NCBI GenBank assembly: GCA_033782935.1
Contig: JAWQEG010001410.1
Coordinates: forward strand, 141,001-205,000
Reading direction: 5' to 3'
Source: Petrolisthes cinctipes
Taxonomy: Eukaryota; Arthropoda; Malacostraca; Decapoda; Porcellanidae
DNA length: 64,000 nt
The first letter of the stretch is position 1, and every line of letters starts with the position of its first letter. The position numbers and the translations under genes were made by a program. Of the stretch, positions 1 through 14,400 are shown one piece after another. The notes beneath the pieces are model-generated. The model saw only the letters and a list, made by a program, of their open reading frames with translations. It ran no database searches and was not told the DNA's origin.

Positions 1-352
1 TCTTATGTCAGTGGCATCGGGTATCTGATGAATGCAGTCTCATGATAAGTATGTTTCTTATCATCTTTGCTTGGTAAATACTTCATTAAATGAATTTGAC
101 TATTGTTATTAGGAAGATAGTAAATGCTATTTTATAAAAATCAAGGTTATACTGTATAATATTATGTAGATTGTAGTGCATTGAGTACAGTAATGTTAGT
201 ATTTCTCTTTACACAGAAAATTATTTTGATTGTTCGTAGTTGTGCTAATTTAAGTACAATATATTAAACATCATTATCTTTAATGCACTGACTTCAAACT
301 ATTACCATTAATGTATACAAAATGGCATGTTGATTTGTGATTGCGCCAACAG
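1..352 (+). other. Intron of beta-PIX (partial)
   Basis: AT-rich sequence ending at the AG acceptor at 351-352. I see no exon or repeat in it. Confidence 0.7.
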
Positions 353-2262
353 AGTACATCACTAGTGGCACGACAAGGGAGCTTCAATGACACACCTGCC
401 AGGCCACGACGTTCTCCAGGGGGTAAGGTGAGTACTTTACTGCAATATAAGGTCAAGGAGTCAGGTGTATTGTACAGTACTTTGTGTTGCACATGGAGTA
501 ATTGTGAACGATGATGGTGATGATAACCAGGATTTTGAAATACTGTACAGTACATACTTCCCACTACTGTATATTGTAATATGACCTTAGATACACACTT
601 TGCATACAAAAAAAAAAACATACATTCCAGATAGGTTCCTAATTGTGTACTGGTATATTTTTTATATAATTTGTCTTGGATTGCATATCATTTACCGAAA
701 GACCCAAGGTATAAAATTTAAAGAATGGAGTAAAGTATAGTTAGGCAGGAAATCACAGTATGGGCTGTGGCTGTAGAGCATACAGTATTTGTAGGTTGGA
801 AGGGAAGAGAATAAGTGATTTGAAGTAAAGAGGGCACAGTACAATATTGGGTCGGGTATCCAGCTCTCATCTCTGCACCTGTAGCTGTATACAGTAGGCG
901 AAATGTTGGTATATTCTAATCCCATTTTGGAATTTATTTTTTGTAGGTGTGGAGCTTGTCATGTCTGCGCCCCTCACCCCCACTACGACCAGGGCACTCC
1001 CCTCGTGATGACAAACGAGCTCAGCGCCACAACAAGAGAAAAGGTGAGTTATTATAATATTATTATATGTATACGTTAGCTGTTATTTTGTAGATGCTCA
1101 AGTTTGATGGGAAAACGCATATAGATTGGGGAAAAAATTAGTTGGTCACCATATCCTTCCTTAAATTCCATCCATATGATAATGTTGATATAAAGGATTC
1201 TTGGAAATTGTTGCAAATCGTTATATGGTACAGAGAGAAGGCAACTGAAGGCAATACAGAGTGTCAAGTGTTACATGGGTCAGAGTAGGAGAACCATTAA
1301 GTCACTGTATTAATAATCATCTCAGGTGGAATGGAATGAGACTAGAATATAAGGGGGTAATACATTTTTGGTACATTGGAGTGCCATGATTCCGCCAAAG
1401 TATGCCAGGAAACAGGACCAAATTAACAAAAAACAATGGTGTCCTGATGCTTGGAATAGTTTGGAGGAATTTGTTGCTAAAGATTTTCAATGTTGCACAC
1501 CCTGTGACATACTTGATTAGGCTGACAACAGTGGGTGTGTGTGCTTTGAAACTCCCACGAGTCACACCAGCTGTCAGCATGTGAGGATGTATTTTCAGCT
1601 TTCTGCTTGTGCGCCAATTACCATATGTACGTAAAAACGACTGTGACGTTATATTTCATATTGTTGTGTTGAAAAATGCGATTCTGACACATTTTTTAAT
1701 GAAATCAGAGTATGAAGACGAACTTAGAATTGTCAGGAGAGTGTAAAAGTGTGCTTTGAGTTGTGTTCATTCTGAGATAACTACTCATCCTACAAATGTT
1801 CATTTAGTCTTCACAAGCACATCAGAAGACAGCTAAAGGTTTGTACTTCAATATCATGTATCATTAATTTTATTCATGTAGAGGAAGTGGTTTACACGCT
1901 ATTAGCTGTCAAAAGTGTTGTTTTACTTTTTGAGCCCGAGGCAGGAAAAAGACCCGGCCTAGAGAGGTGGCGCAAGCCAAAAGACCCGCGCGTAGAGGGT
2001 TAAGGGACCCTGTGATGTAAACAGAAAATTGGAGGTAAATGAGTCCTTCAAATATTGCCACGAAACATCACCTATATGGAAGGAGCTTGTTGTGTGGTAT
2101 AGTCAAGAGGAAGCAGAAGCCTCCAGTTATCATACATGACCACAGGGTTTTTAATATTGCAATGATTGTTCACTGTAGACATGGCAAGAAAAATGAAAAC
2201 AAGAATGTTGGAATAAGAAGGGGAAATGATGAGATATGAAGAGAGGCAATACTGTAAACCCT

Positions 2263-2336
<74 letters not shown>

Positions 2337-3109
2337 TATATATATATACCAGGCCTTCATCTTCTCACTGGAGGTAACCCTTTTGCTAGGGAAATCTTAC
2401 AGAGGAGGGGTTCCCCGTGCTCCTAACTCCTCAGCTATTGCACCGAAACAGGACAGCTTCGACTTTGGCTGCCTAAGCAGGAAGGCCTCAGACAGTCGAC
2501 TCAAAACCCCCACCCCCAGCTCACAGGGGTAACCTCTGGCAACAGTGAGAGATTTTCACAGTGTCCCGAGCAGGACTTGAACGCTGGACCATAGAAACTG
2601 CAGCTGCGCATTCTACCACTGTGCTAACCAGAGGCTAAACCCTCAATATACAATGCATAAATATTTGTAACCACCAGTACATTTTATACTCAGATATTGA
2701 AGACTACCATATGTTTTACTGGGTTTCTGTTATTCATTACCATACAGACTAAGTGATTTACTGAGCCGGTGTTAAAAGGATAGTGCTAAATTTAATCATC
2801 TCATATTGAGGGCCTACTGTACTGTCCCAGTCTAACAATATATATTTTTCGCACCTCAGAGGACAAATGGCACGAGGATGATGCATTGATCTTGCGTGTG
2901 ATCGAGGCGTACTGCACCAGCGCACGTACACGCTACACCGTCAACTCAAGTAAGTATTTCTTTACTCTCATAATTATGACATAAGGCCTGTTGTCATCTT
3001 CTATTCATGTGTACCTATTAGGCTAGTATTTTAAGAATATAAAATTCCTTTGCAGGTTGTTTTTTTCTAGTGTGGATGTCATGTTTTATTCATTTTTTTA
3101 TGTATACAG

Positions 3110-3155
<46 letters not shown>

Positions 3156-6100
3156 TTTTTTTCACAGTTTCTTGACATACTTTTTTATGTGTTTTTTGTA
3201 AATTGATTCTGTCCGGAAAAGGGACATATGCAAAAACATTCATGGTGTTGATGATCTTGTGGTAACAGTGCGATGACTCACAAGACAGTTGGTAGCCATC
3301 TTACTGGTACTGTGCCGTCGTCAACACCACAGATATTCTTGTATATGGCCCCAAATGCCAACCTTCTGCTTTTCATTTCCCCTTCAACTAGCTTAACTAT
3401 ATTTTTGCTTTATTTTTGTAATACACTGTTTCTTTATTTCCTTTTTTATATTATGCTTTATTATATGCAGGTGATGCTAAGTTATCCTTCCCTCATCTGT
3501 CTTTTGGTTTCTTCACACTTTTCTTACAAATATTAATTTATTTTCTTAAATGATTTCCCTAATTTCTCTTAAAATAAATAATATGTCTCTTTCTTTTTAA
3601 GTAAATTGATTCATTAATATTATTCCTGTTTTACATTTGTCTTTAGTATTTATGATTTCTCTTAATCCCCAGATACAGTTCTTGTAAGATTAAGATGTTA
3701 AGTTGCTTTTTGGACACAGTTGCTTAACCCTCATTATCTCAGGTTCCATTGCAAAGTTTATATGTAAATCTGATTCATCATTTTCACCTTCTGCATTGTA
3801 TTATTACTGCACCATGATTTACTTTTGTGACAACTTCAAGCAGCAGAGCTAATAATTGGGCCAAAACTATAAAATAACATTCTGAGGTTCAGTGAGCATA
3901 TGCTTCAATAAATCAGATCCCTGTGCTTCTAATATGCTTACAGTGTACTGTATATACTGTAGAATACTGGTATCTTAATCAGTGGGGACTGTTCAATTAC
4001 CCATATGTATATTTAAATTAACAAGCCTTGTGCAGTACTAACAGTATAACCTGAATTTCTGGAACTGAGATTGAGGTGCAAAATGATAAGCATTTAATGG
4101 TAGCTTCTCAGAAATATAGTACAGCTTAAGGGAATACTGTGTATTTGGCTTCAGTGTTACTAAAACATAGATAATATAATGGAGTTGTTGAGAACAATAG
4201 ACCTTTGATTTAGCACTTGGAAATATTTGATATAATGTTTACCATCTCATGCACAAGTGATACATAAATAAGATCTTCCACACTTGTTGGATGTGGTGTT
4301 ATGGTGCATAATAATTGCCTGAGGTGTATTTAAGGGGTCATCTCATGTTGGGGAACTGGAGGGCTATTGATTCCTCCAAACTATGCCAGAAATTGATGAC
4401 CTCAGTTTTACTAATAGTGGATCTGGTGCATGGCATACTTTGGAGGAAGCAGTATCAGTATAATTTTCTCACAGTGGGTTGCTTTCCGTAAAAGCTATGG
4501 TGTAGTTAAATTGTCAGAGGACCATACTCAAGGAAAGTCATGGGTATGGTGATGACAATGACCAATACAATGGCTACATAATTATTGCTATACTGTCTAT
4601 GGAGCCATCATACTATTGTAGTCAACATCATTGCCTAGCCAGCCCATGACTTTTAAAGTACTGTATGCTGTTTTTTCCTTTCTACAGTATATTGAGGAAG
4701 GTGAAGACTAATGGCAAGAGGCCCAGTGTTCCTACCATGTCATTTCTATCCCATTTGGGTTCAGTACTCCTTCACCCTATATTTACAATTGTGTATACGG
4801 TAGCCTTCATTTGTAAGTTATGAAACTTTTATTATTTTTATTATTTATCATTTGTACGAAAAGTGCTAAATCATAGATCTAGTATATATTCAATTCATGT
4901 GAGGGATTATTGTGCATAGATACACTAATTTGGGATATATTAAATGACATTTTCTGAAGGCATCCAAGCCCTTTAACTTTCAGTATGTACAGTAATACTA
5001 ATAAGAATTTTAGCCAAAACATTGATGTAGAAATGATAATACTTGGATGTCCTTGGAAGGTCGCTCATGTGTGTGTGTGTGTGTGTGTGTGCTATATGGG
5101 TATGTGTATAATTGTGGGTGTCTGTTTGGCTCAAAGTGTTTGTGTATATATATTTACAATATAAATATAGTTTCTTCTTTGAGACTGTCTGTATATTTTG
5201 TCATTATTGGTGATTGGCCTGTCGTACATACATCCTCTTTCTTTTTCTCCCGCCCTCACTGTTCTCTCCACACTTTTCCATCACCACAAACTACTACATT
5301 GCACCCCACTTCACTACTGCTTTACCTCACTATACTACACTACACCACACCACACCACACCACACCACACCACACCACACCACAGTCGACTTGGGTCAGG
5401 TTGGCCGCTCTTGTGGTGGCGGTGTTGGCGGCTGTATTGACTGTCGAGGAGGAGCCTCCAGCCACCACCACCATCCGCCACCACTCCCCCCGACCTCTCC
5501 GCCACCTCACCCAGCACTCTCTCCCTTCGGTGAGCTGCGCATGAACAAAGGTCAACGATCCAACTGGTGTTGTGGACTTGCCATCAAGGCCATCAAGAAG
5601 AATATTGACCTTGACTGCTGAGCCATAATGTATATGTGCCACACTACTGAAATTTCAAGGCACTTTATGTGGACTATTTTTGTTGGGGCTATTCATTCAT
5701 GAGTTTTAAGATACTTTAGGTGCTTCAAACCATGCTGCACTGATGAGAAACAAACGTTTATGTTTGAAATATTGTATGGGGGACATGAAACTAATTATGT
5801 GAGGGAAATAATGTTATTGCATGTAGGATGTTCAGAGAATTAATGTAAATGTGACTCATTTCTCATATATTCAGCCCCGTTTCAGTAGGCTGTAACCAAA
5901 TTTTTTCTTTCCCATTTTCCCATTCTTTGGAGAATGAGGTTTTATTTTTTTCCTAGCACAATATATTGTTTCAGTTTCAGAGATGTGGAGGGTTAGGAGT
6001 GCGAGTGTTTTTGTTGGACATAATGATTTTTTAACTCGTTATGCATATCTTGGAGAATATTGTTATGTTTTTTACAAGTCCATAAGTGCAAATTTCAGAG

Positions 6101-8428
6101 AAGGGAATCAACTCATTAAGTTTGGGAACTTTGTACATTGTTAAGGTAGCTGTTGTTTATTCATTATTATTGTGTTTCTCTTGAAACAGAGTTTAAAGTA
6201 GATAACTATTTTGACATAATCCACTGTTACAGAGTGGGAGAGATTTTATCAGAAAGTTATAAATATATTTAGGTATAATTATCCAGGGAATAACTTGGTG
6301 AATGTGATTCATAAGTATCCTGACATCCACAAAGAAATGGAAACATGAAAACACTTGGAAAATTTGTGTCTTTCTGGTTCTTTGTGGATATCTATGTCAA
6401 TATACTCACTGCTAAATAGTGTTTAACTTTTAAACTTTTGGTGCTTAAGACATTTTTATATCAAGTTTGAGCACATGATCCAGCAACCTTGACTTGCACT
6501 TTCAGAATTGGTCAAGGGATGTCAGTGGTAATCATGTTATAAATACGAATTACTTTGGTATTTTTGTCATCGGGTGCTTTGTTATGCCATTTCTCCAAAC
6601 TGAAATTGGGACAGATTTTCAGAACCACATGACTGATAAGAATTTTTTTAAAGTACGATTGGAAATTTATATTAATGACATTGCGGTTGGTCTAATAATG
6701 ATCCATATGGCAATGACTGTCATGGTACTTGAAACTGTATACAGCAGATATTGTTCACATTATAATAGGGACAATAGTTCCTTTCCACTTCCTGAGATTT
6801 TGATATAAAGAGAGGACTGAGCAGTCTGAGATACTGTAGACAATTTACCTTTGATATCTCTTTTTGATTCATTACAGTTTCAAAACTGTAGTAAAGAACT
6901 GTTATCCACTACTGTACACAGTCCAGTCACTCTTTCAGATGTTAATATTGCTTATAATATCCAATATAATAAGATTATAAATATAGTATCCCTTGCAAAA
7001 GTTATAGGACAGAAGTGAGAATTGCTTGAATGTTACACTCAGCGAGCTAAAACTTTAAAGTTTATCTTTGATTAATTAAAGAGATACTTGTTGCTAGTTT
7101 TTCTATACAGTATACAGTATTTAATAGCACACCTAAACTTTTGTAGGATAGCTTGTTGCAGTACATCTATATACTAAGTGTGTTTGAGTAGCTGTAGAGA
7201 TATTTTACTGCAATTTGTGTATTCACAGTAAGTAAGTTACAAGTATAGTATTTAGAAACCAGTTTTTAATCACAGAGAGATCTCATGTAGAATATCCTGA
7301 AGCCTTTTTGCATGGGGATAGATAGTTGTACGGTATTTTGTTTCCATTACCAGTTCACATTTTTATGAATTCCACAACCCACCATCCTCTCCTTTTGGTA
7401 GAGGTGGAAAAGGCTGAGAAATGTGCAGGTGTTGTTTTCAACATGTCGGTGCCACCACATGAAGGGATGCAATCCCTCTCTAGCACTCAGGATGGGTCGT
7501 GTTGGGTATGCATTGGTTAGTGTGGAAAGAATATTTTTGTTGGTGTGTATGTAAAGAATGTCTGCACAGTATGATATTGAGGATACCTCGATTGGGTGCC
7601 AACATAAGATGAATATGCACGAACTTACAAATTGCACTTACCCACACTTAAATATCCTTCCCAAATTTGAAGCAAGTTTGAATCATGAAGTGAGACTGAG
7701 TGTACAGGAGATGCATTTGTTACTACTGGGTCAAGGAGGCTTCAGGAGTAGTTTATCATCATCATTCGGTTTATCCCTAGCTTTTGGTGCCATCTTTTGG
7801 GGTTCTTTTAAATGAGCCTTCACACAGACACCATTCCCATCCCCAGTACCTCTCATCATGAATCCTCAACATGCTTCAGCTATAGTTGTGTATGTTATAA
7901 TTCTCCAGTGTTATCTACAGATATTCACTGACTCTTCTATAAGCACAGTGATATAGGGCTGTGTGCAATCAATGCTGTTTTCAGTATTAATCAAAATATT
8001 TGTGTATTGTTGTTTTCCTTCCACATATGAGATTGAGTGAGGTATCAAATGTCAGTTCTTAGCATGAGGTGTATGTACTGTACAGCACAGTGGAACACAT
8101 ACAGGTATGTCTGTATTACAGCCAGTCGTATTTTTTGTGATGTGTGGTAATTATGTGCTTTTATATATTGTAGTATATGTATTGCAATAACCTGATACAG
8201 CCTCCTGATACTGTAATGGTCATTTGATATACTGTACTACTTTGTCTACAAGTCACAAAGGCCATGTCACATTATCTCACAAGACTCACCAGCTCTGAGG
8301 CATTTACATTTATTCTGGCTAGTGATTTTTAACTCATATTTTGAGTTATTTAAAGAGTACATTAATAGTTAAAGTATCTGAATAATGTGTGTCTGGATGA
8401 CTTCAGAGTTGTCTTCATTGATGTACGT

Positions 8429-8459
<31 letters not shown>

Positions 8460-11400
8460 CAGGAACTTGTTTACATGTGCATGTGTGCATACGTGTCTTA
8501 TGTGTATGGTGGTGTTCTCTTTGTACTTCTAGGTAGGAACTTTGTGCCAAATTTTTTAATGAAAATGTTTTATATAATCTCAGTGTGGCTTTATATAGTG
8601 GAGTAAGGTAATGAGTATATCTACTGTATATATTTATATATTTCATAACTCTTAGTTTTAATGTAATATTTGTACTTAATGGGGAGATCTTATATGTTTT
8701 CCAAATCTACATTATTAAGTTTTGCTTATATTTTATCTTCGCAGTGTAATGCAATTTTAATTTGTAAGCAATATTTGCCAAAGCATGAATGTGAGTCATC
8801 ATGGTTACTTGTTTCACTCATTAGGGTGAGGTGTACAGTATTGCCCATGTGCAACCATGGAGCCTCATATAGTGAAAATACTCATGTACAGTTGTACTTA
8901 TTTACTGTATACCTGATACTGTGGTTGGTTCTTTTTATATGATGCAACTGACTGTTTGTTTGTCATAGCATTGGACTGCTGTTGTGAGGTTGAACAGTCA
9001 ATGGTAAACATATTGTGTCAACCATCCCAAGCTGACTGAACTGCTCCATGGGTCTAATCAGCTTGAAATACTGTATTACCTCAGAGATACTTTGGGCCTG
9101 GAATTTCTTCATTCAAGCATTATTCTGAGATGCATCTGGACTTCTGTGCCACCTTTGGTAAAGATCTGTTTGAAAATAACAATATTGTTTCAAGATACGA
9201 ACTAACAAACAATCTTTCATGCTTATTATATTGAATTATTATTGCATTTTTGGAAAGACGAACATTTTTGCAGTCTATTGTTTTACAAGTTATTAAAGAG
9301 GAGAAGGAGAAAAAGTAAAGATTATCCTGACCAGTGTATGTTGCCATTAAAGTACATTAACATAAAGTAAACAAACTGTTAGTTGCCACATTTAAAAAAA
9401 ATAAAAGATCACCACTCATTTTACCATGAAGTTGTGTCTACAGTTATATCTCTGTATTGTGCATTCATTTTGTTAGTCAGGTAATTAGTCCATGTTTACA
9501 CTCATCATGCCAATATTTGCTTTCCCAGCCACATACTTGCAGGATATTAATTTTTCCAGTACTTATATATCAACCAACTTTTTGGTAGCATGACTATATA
9601 AATATACATATACCGGTACGGTACATTGGGATTACCCATGATAAAACATGATACATTCTTATATACTACAGTATTACTCTTGGATCATACTACTTAGCAT
9701 ATATGTTCCAAATGACAACTTAAAAGTTGTTTATCTAATGTAAGAAAGGGGGAAGTATACATTATGTGTTATGGGTAATTTTGTTACCCTCCAGAATTAT
9801 CTATCCAGATTTATCCAGCTTTCAGCCTTACTGACAGTGTATAATAGGACAGAGAGTTGCCAGTGGGTCTGTGCATGCAATGTGTTGAAGTATTATTAAT
9901 TCTATGTTAGAAGCACTTAGAGCACAGTTATCTTCACCTCACATCCCAAGCAGTTGTGTTCAATGTGCCACTCTCAACTTTATGGTAGCATTGATTTTAC
10001 TGGAATGTATTATTGCAGGGTTTTGGATGAGCTAGATTCTGACATTTTTATCTATTAGGTCATGAAGAATGGATCTTTCAGCTAGGATATGAAGTAGTAA
10101 ACAATATTAGATTTGTTTTTTGCTTTTCTGCAATGTTAAATCATAGTTATTCATAACTGGACAAAAACCTGCCTTGTGTCCCAGCTTTCAAAACTCGGCC
10201 TTATGAGAGTTAAGGGAGTACAGTAGTGTACTGTTGGTAGGGTATAGCACCTTGATTCCTTCTAAGTATGCCAGGAAACATGATTAGATCCATGAAAATA
10301 ATGGTGGCTTGTTGCTTGAAATAGTTTGGAGGAATCAGTTGTTCCACCTTTACCAACACTATACTACCCCCTTAAGAATCTGACAATGGTAGGTAGCACT
10401 TGAACTTATAGTAGGTCATTAGGATTCTAGTCTGGTACAGCCAATAGCAAATTTTACCTGCCTGCATTATTTGTGATGCTTGTCCAAGGATGATTCTCTC
10501 TTCATAAGTCATGGTGAATGGGAGGAAGACTGTGGTTGGTGTTGGAAGGAATTAGTTATGGAACTGTTTATCTACACACCAAACTGAAGGCCAAGGCAGC
10601 TCATTGTTTCTTAATTGTAGCAAGATATGGGTAAGGCAGTTGTTGCCTTACAGCCTTCGTATTATATACTGCTTTTGTAAATACAGTAATCAGTTATCTT
10701 TCCATACTTAAAATTATTATACTCAACATCAAAAGTCTTGTTGCCTTTTGTGGCTGGTGTTGCTTAATGCCATAATTGGCTTATGATGGCTTTTCACTTT
10801 TATAACATAATCCTAATGGGTGGCAAGTATAAAAGAAATGTACGTAAATAGTGTTGTAATATATATCAAGAAAGTCATCTTCACCATTAAAGAAGAAATT
10901 AATATACTGTACATTGTATATGATACTCAATACGACACGAATGACGGGAATAAGGGAGTAAAGGTGTCATAACAACTAGACGCCCAAGGTGCCTTACTTA
11001 AACATATGGGTTGCATGTGTTCTGAACCATTTGATTAAGAGATTGTCTTTTTTTGGTATTCTATGCAAGAAAACCTGCATTGATATGTCATTCTTTCTTG
11101 TGGATTGACACTTTTTTCTCTCTTATCATATTACAACTGTGATACAGGGCAGAGATCATTCCATTCACAATTAGTTAAATGAAATATGACTTCATTGAAT
11201 TGAATTCTCCATGCATTGATTGTACTGTATATATATTTGCCAATGAGGGTATTGCCAGAAGCCACATGGGCCAACAGTTGGGTGTGTAGACTTTTTCCCT
11301 CCAACATATGTGAGAAATGTCATAAGCCAAGAGTAGACTTTGGCAGTGGGTGTTCACCAACTCTGCTAGGTTCCAGTCATAGTCCAGCTTGCCCTGGCTC

Positions 11401-14400
11401 CACGCTGATTGTTGGCAGGTGTTTCTCATTTCTACTATCCCTTGGTCATCCCCTTTCCTACCTGACTTGCTTCTTGAGTCTCTTACTTTCTCCTTCATAC
11501 ACTGCTTGTCCTAAACCCATCCTTTGCCCCATACTGTAATTAGCGCTTCCTCTTAGTCTCGTCTAATCCCCATCTCTCCTCTTAGCTTCTTCTTTACTGT
11601 ATCTCTGTCTGTTTTAGTGCCATATAGCCTTCCTGGGCTTGGTGCTAGTTCTAATTGAATTACGTGACTAAGAGATGACAATGACTGGCACAATTGTTTT
11701 ATCATAGCACTCATCATCATTGCCTAGCCCATGACATTTCTTGCTTGCATACAGTCCTAAATATTATCAATATATCTTGCTTATCCTGTCCTCCCCACTT
11801 GAAATGGGATGTGGTGAGTGGTCTTATCTGAAATATTCTAATCACAATGTACCAGGTTGGAATTCTGACTAGTTTACCATTATTTTGTATGCACAACAAG
11901 GGCATTAGTGTATGTATGTGTCTAGGTAGTGTATAGAGTGGATGGGTTTCATAACTAATGCTCCTAAGAGGAAAGAAAATTGCTTCACAATGGACAATAA
12001 TAAGCCTGACATTTCTTAATCTTGGGTATACTGTATAGTGATGTCATGATTCACAGTGCCATGAATGCAGTACAGTATATATATTACAGTGGATGGAAGT
12101 GCATGTTATGGTGATGCTCTGAAATAAGCTCACTCTGCCATCAGAGGCATTCAGCTCAATCAGCTCAACCAGAATCAAATTAAATAACCTCCATTTCCCA
12201 TACCATTCTATACCTTTAAGGATATAGGGAAAGCTTCAACATGTGGATATCAGATACAGTAGTAGGAGAATTTGTTTCAGTGAATAGTCTGACAGAATGT
12301 CACAAACTTTTAGAGCTCCACCCATCCACTATGAAGTTAGTAATGGATAGGAGAAAGAGTCTATTGTAGTACTTATTGTAGTTTTAAGCAACATAGAAAG
12401 GTATACTGTATAACAAAAATTAGTACAGGTTACAGTTTAAAAAGCATATGAATAAAATTGCCCTGGGGTATTGTGCCTTCCCTCCCAAACTGTGATCCAA
12501 TATGAGTTCCAGTCATCAGAAAAAGTCATCAATGGTATCACTGTGAGAAGTCAGTTGTTGTGTGCAGTTGATGATGCCACACTGGCTCTCACTCCCCCTG
12601 TGGTAGAATATAATGCTATTATTATTAATGGCTCATTTTGTGTGGATATGAAGGTGATCAAAAATGACCAAAGAAATCCAGAGTCTGTATGGGACTTGTT
12701 TGTCTCAAAATAGCCTCAAGAATATCTTTTACAGTATTTTGTACCCATTAGAATAAACAAAGTTGGTAGTGATAAAGGAATTCCAAAACCCCTATAACTT
12801 CTTTGGTTCATATTGGCTATCAGGATACTGAATGATTAAAGTTTGCTCCGGAAAAAATATACCATGTGAAGATGGAACCCTCCTTTATTGACTACATTAT
12901 TAAAAATGAACAAAAATCTTAAATAAATTGTGTTCTGTCCTCACAGAGTGAATTTGTCTCCATTCTGTTGGCTGTACATGCAATTGAACATTGAAAAAAT
13001 TGCTTTCATGAATCATACATGCCCTAAGATGCAAAGTCAAATTCAGTACTGTAGTTTAGTAACCTAAACAGTACAGTACTGTTTAGGCTAAAAATATTCA
13101 TGCTGGCCTTTGTTTGGTTTGATTTGTACAAAATGTGTTGTTGCTGTTATCATCATGAATTACATTATGAGGAAAGTTTTTGAAGAGTATAAGAATAGAT
13201 CTTGTAAGTTTAGTAAAGAAACTGAGAATGTATGAAAAACAAATGAATGCCATATATATACACTATGAAAAAATATATAAATACATAGCACAGATATTGT
13301 TACTGCAAGATGTTTGCAGAATTTATATAAAATATAACAGTATGTACTTTATGCGTATATATCAACTACACAGGAAACCGTATCAGATGAGCAACATTAC
13401 AGTATATTGTTGATCTATAAAAGACATCGATAATCTTATGTGTGTTTTAGAAATGTTTGTTCAACTTTCTTTCAGTGTCATATTATAATTACAGAAACTT
13501 TATGTCATGTGATCACAATCAGTTAACCCTAAGATAACTTTGTGCATTATTGTTTGACTTATTCTGTAACCTAACTCTTATTAGTCACTAATTAGTGTAA
13601 ACCAATTATTTGTAAAGATGTCTTGTGCTGTTTCTTATTTCTCTCTCACAATTCTCAGGGGAATGCGTTTAGTCTCAAATGTGTTGTTTACCTGATGTTC
13701 ATTTGTTTCTCTTGTTAAAGTCATGTGAGGTAAATCTTACTAGAAAGAACCAGTGCCTCTGTTATCAGGTCAGTAGTTTTTTTCACACCCACATGGAAAC
13801 TATTTCTGCATTCGGAGAGGAGGGTAATACCTAAATTTCAACATGAATATGGCTGAAAAAATCCACATCCCGTAGCATAAAAAATATATAAGCCATATAC
13901 ATATATTACCATAAAATGTGTGGACATAATTTGGGAATGTATGAATTGTATTCTATAGACAGTGTATCAAAAAATTCCCAATACAGTACGTTAATATATC
14001 ATAATATCACAGTTTCCAAATGATTACCATTATTTGTTATCAATGTTTTGTTTAACAAAGTGGCACTTGGGTCTTTCTAGCAACACCTGCCTCCAATATA
14101 TATGCTAATGAAACCTAAGGTGAAGTGTGACCAAGCAGTGCATATTGGAATCTATGTGTGTCTGGGTAGGGACTCACACCATTCATAGGTACATACTGTA
14201 CTATACATCTCTGTTCCTTTTATGTTTTCATTTTTACATTTCTGTGGTGTAGGTTTGAAAGATAAACTGTTTCCTTTTTTATCAAATAGCCCATATGACC
14301 TGGAACTAATTTTTTCATTGTACTGTACAGTGTATATATTTTAAGTGCAAGATAATCTCATAGAGTCACAAGATACAAAAGTTTAAACAGAATCACAATG

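Noticed and set aside
2266..2330. Poly(T) tract as a Pol III or transcription terminator
   Set aside because: It is the A tail of a minus-strand SINE with a matching target duplication.
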